DNA of 64,000 nt from Fistulifera solaris (lineage: Eukaryota; Bacillariophyta; Bacillariophyceae; Naviculales; Stauroneidaceae), in the NCBI GenBank assembly GCA_030295235.1, contig AP026126.1, positions 1,798,001 to 1,862,000 of the forward strand, read 5' to 3'. Each line of letters opens with the position of its first letter. Position 1 is the stretch's first letter. Below, piece after piece: positions 63,457-64,000 of this stretch. The notes beneath the pieces are model-generated. The model was not told the DNA's origin and searched no databases. It saw nothing but the letters and a program-made list of their open reading frames with translations. Position numbers and translations under genes: made by a program.

Positions 63457-64000
63457 CTAGACTTCGGGTGCGGGGTGGCCACTGGTTGGGCGACGACCAG
63501 CGCGAGCCTGCGAAGGAACGTTCTGCGCCTGTCCAGTGACGGCACGGCTTAAGTTAGTCTTGTTCTGTCCCAAAGGAGCGGAAGTTCGACCTTGTGGCTT
63601 TTTCGTCGTTACTCCATTAGAGCGGAAATCAGTAGTGTGCAAGCTGCCAATTTCAATGTCGGGCTTGTTTTGCTTTCTTTCAATCTCATCCTCGAGCATG
63701 AATGTCTTCAAAGCAACAAGCTTACTCTTCGAATCTTTCTTCGTATTCTTGCGCGACACGGGTGCCTTCTTCACGACAGTTGGGCGCTTTTGCACAAACG
63801 GCCATCCAAGGATGTAGGGATTCAAGATGATAGGAACGATGAAACACATTGCCGCGAGAACGAAAGGCGGACCAGCGAAAAGTGCGTGACCAACAATATC
63901 GGTAGTAGGCATGGTTGTGTTATCCCAATCTTGTTCTTGCAAGACCGTCGCATAAGCCAGACCAGCGATGAACAACGCAATGGCCCAACTACTCGAGTTG
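63457..64000 (-). CDS. two-helix membrane protein, 5' part outside window
   Basis: Partial: the frame is open to the right edge, so the start lies beyond 64000. What is visible is a hydrophobic helix (WAIALFIAGLAYATV), a short loop, a second helix (ALFAGPPFVLAAMCFIVPIIL) and a ~115-residue basic tail rich in Lys, Ser and Thr ending GRRPTSGHPAPEV. I do not recognise the family. The tail composition suggests it faces the cytosol. Confidence 0.6.
   Translation of the reverse strand, partial: NSSSWAIALFIAGLAYATVLQEQDWDNTTMPTTDIVGHALFAGPPFVLAAMCFIVPIILNPYILGWPFVQKRPTVVKKAPVSRKNTKKDSKSKLVALKTFMLEDEIERKQNKPDIEIGSLHTTDFRSNGVTTKKPQGRTSAPLGQNKTNLSRAVTGQAQNVPSQARAGRRPTSGHPAPEV

Overview
The window is nuclear DNA of a pennate diatom, most likely Phaeodactylum tricornutum or a close relative. 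The basis is: densely packed genes on both strands, short GT-AG introns of about 60-100 bases, plastid-type bipartite leaders with a Phe after the signal peptide (for example ACMAFAP), and GTACCGGTAC-type words scattered through the intergenic DNA. I recognise about 30 protein genes. I saw no rRNA, tRNA, CRISPR array, virus-like element or intact transposon.

Layout. 0-5.9 kb: two acidic proteins of unknown role, gamma-tubulin (minus) and an importin-alpha-like armadillo protein with a new C-terminal domain. 5.9-8.4 kb: gene-poor DNA with old duplications and a decayed reading frame, bounded by two copies of a promoter-like repeat. 8.6-15.2 kb: a TLC-domain membrane protein, a CCA-adding enzyme, a secretory aldo-keto reductase relative and a small plastid-targeted Lys/Ala/Pro-rich protein. 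15.6-16.6 kb: a 222-bp tandem repeat followed by a tight cluster of hairpins. 17-24 kb: an unknown family protein, a Ttd14-like P-loop/CYTH protein and a fused glycosyltransferase that joins a GalNAc-transferase-like (GT27-like) domain to a core-1 beta-1,3-galactosyltransferase. 24.5-38 kb: a double-PH protein, a Tas-like aldo-keto reductase, a membrane RING-H2 ligase, a kinesin-6, a galectin-RRM fusion and Maf1. 38-50 kb: three related ankyrin/coiled-coil proteins mixed with a Cys-rich membrane protein, an OTU protease and small unknown proteins. 50-64 kb: a PDZ-ferredoxin fusion, a 33-bp minisatellite, an arsenite methyltransferase, unknown proteins, a VAP protein, a secreted Cys-rich protein, a sirtuin and a membrane protein cut by the window edge.

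Several genes serve the same broad systems. Gamma-tubulin and kinesin-6 belong to the spindle and cytokinesis machinery. The GT27-like/C1GALT1 fusion and VAP act in the secretory pathway. Maf1 and the CCA enzyme both affect tRNA supply. There is no operon-like arrangement.

Reading frames: many conserved genes change frame by one base, usually in a short homopolymer, while the protein on both sides stays intact. Both extra and missing bases occur. I treat these as probable assembly indels, not pseudogenes, and note each under its gene. Intron borders were placed by eye from GT/AG signals, phase and protein continuity.
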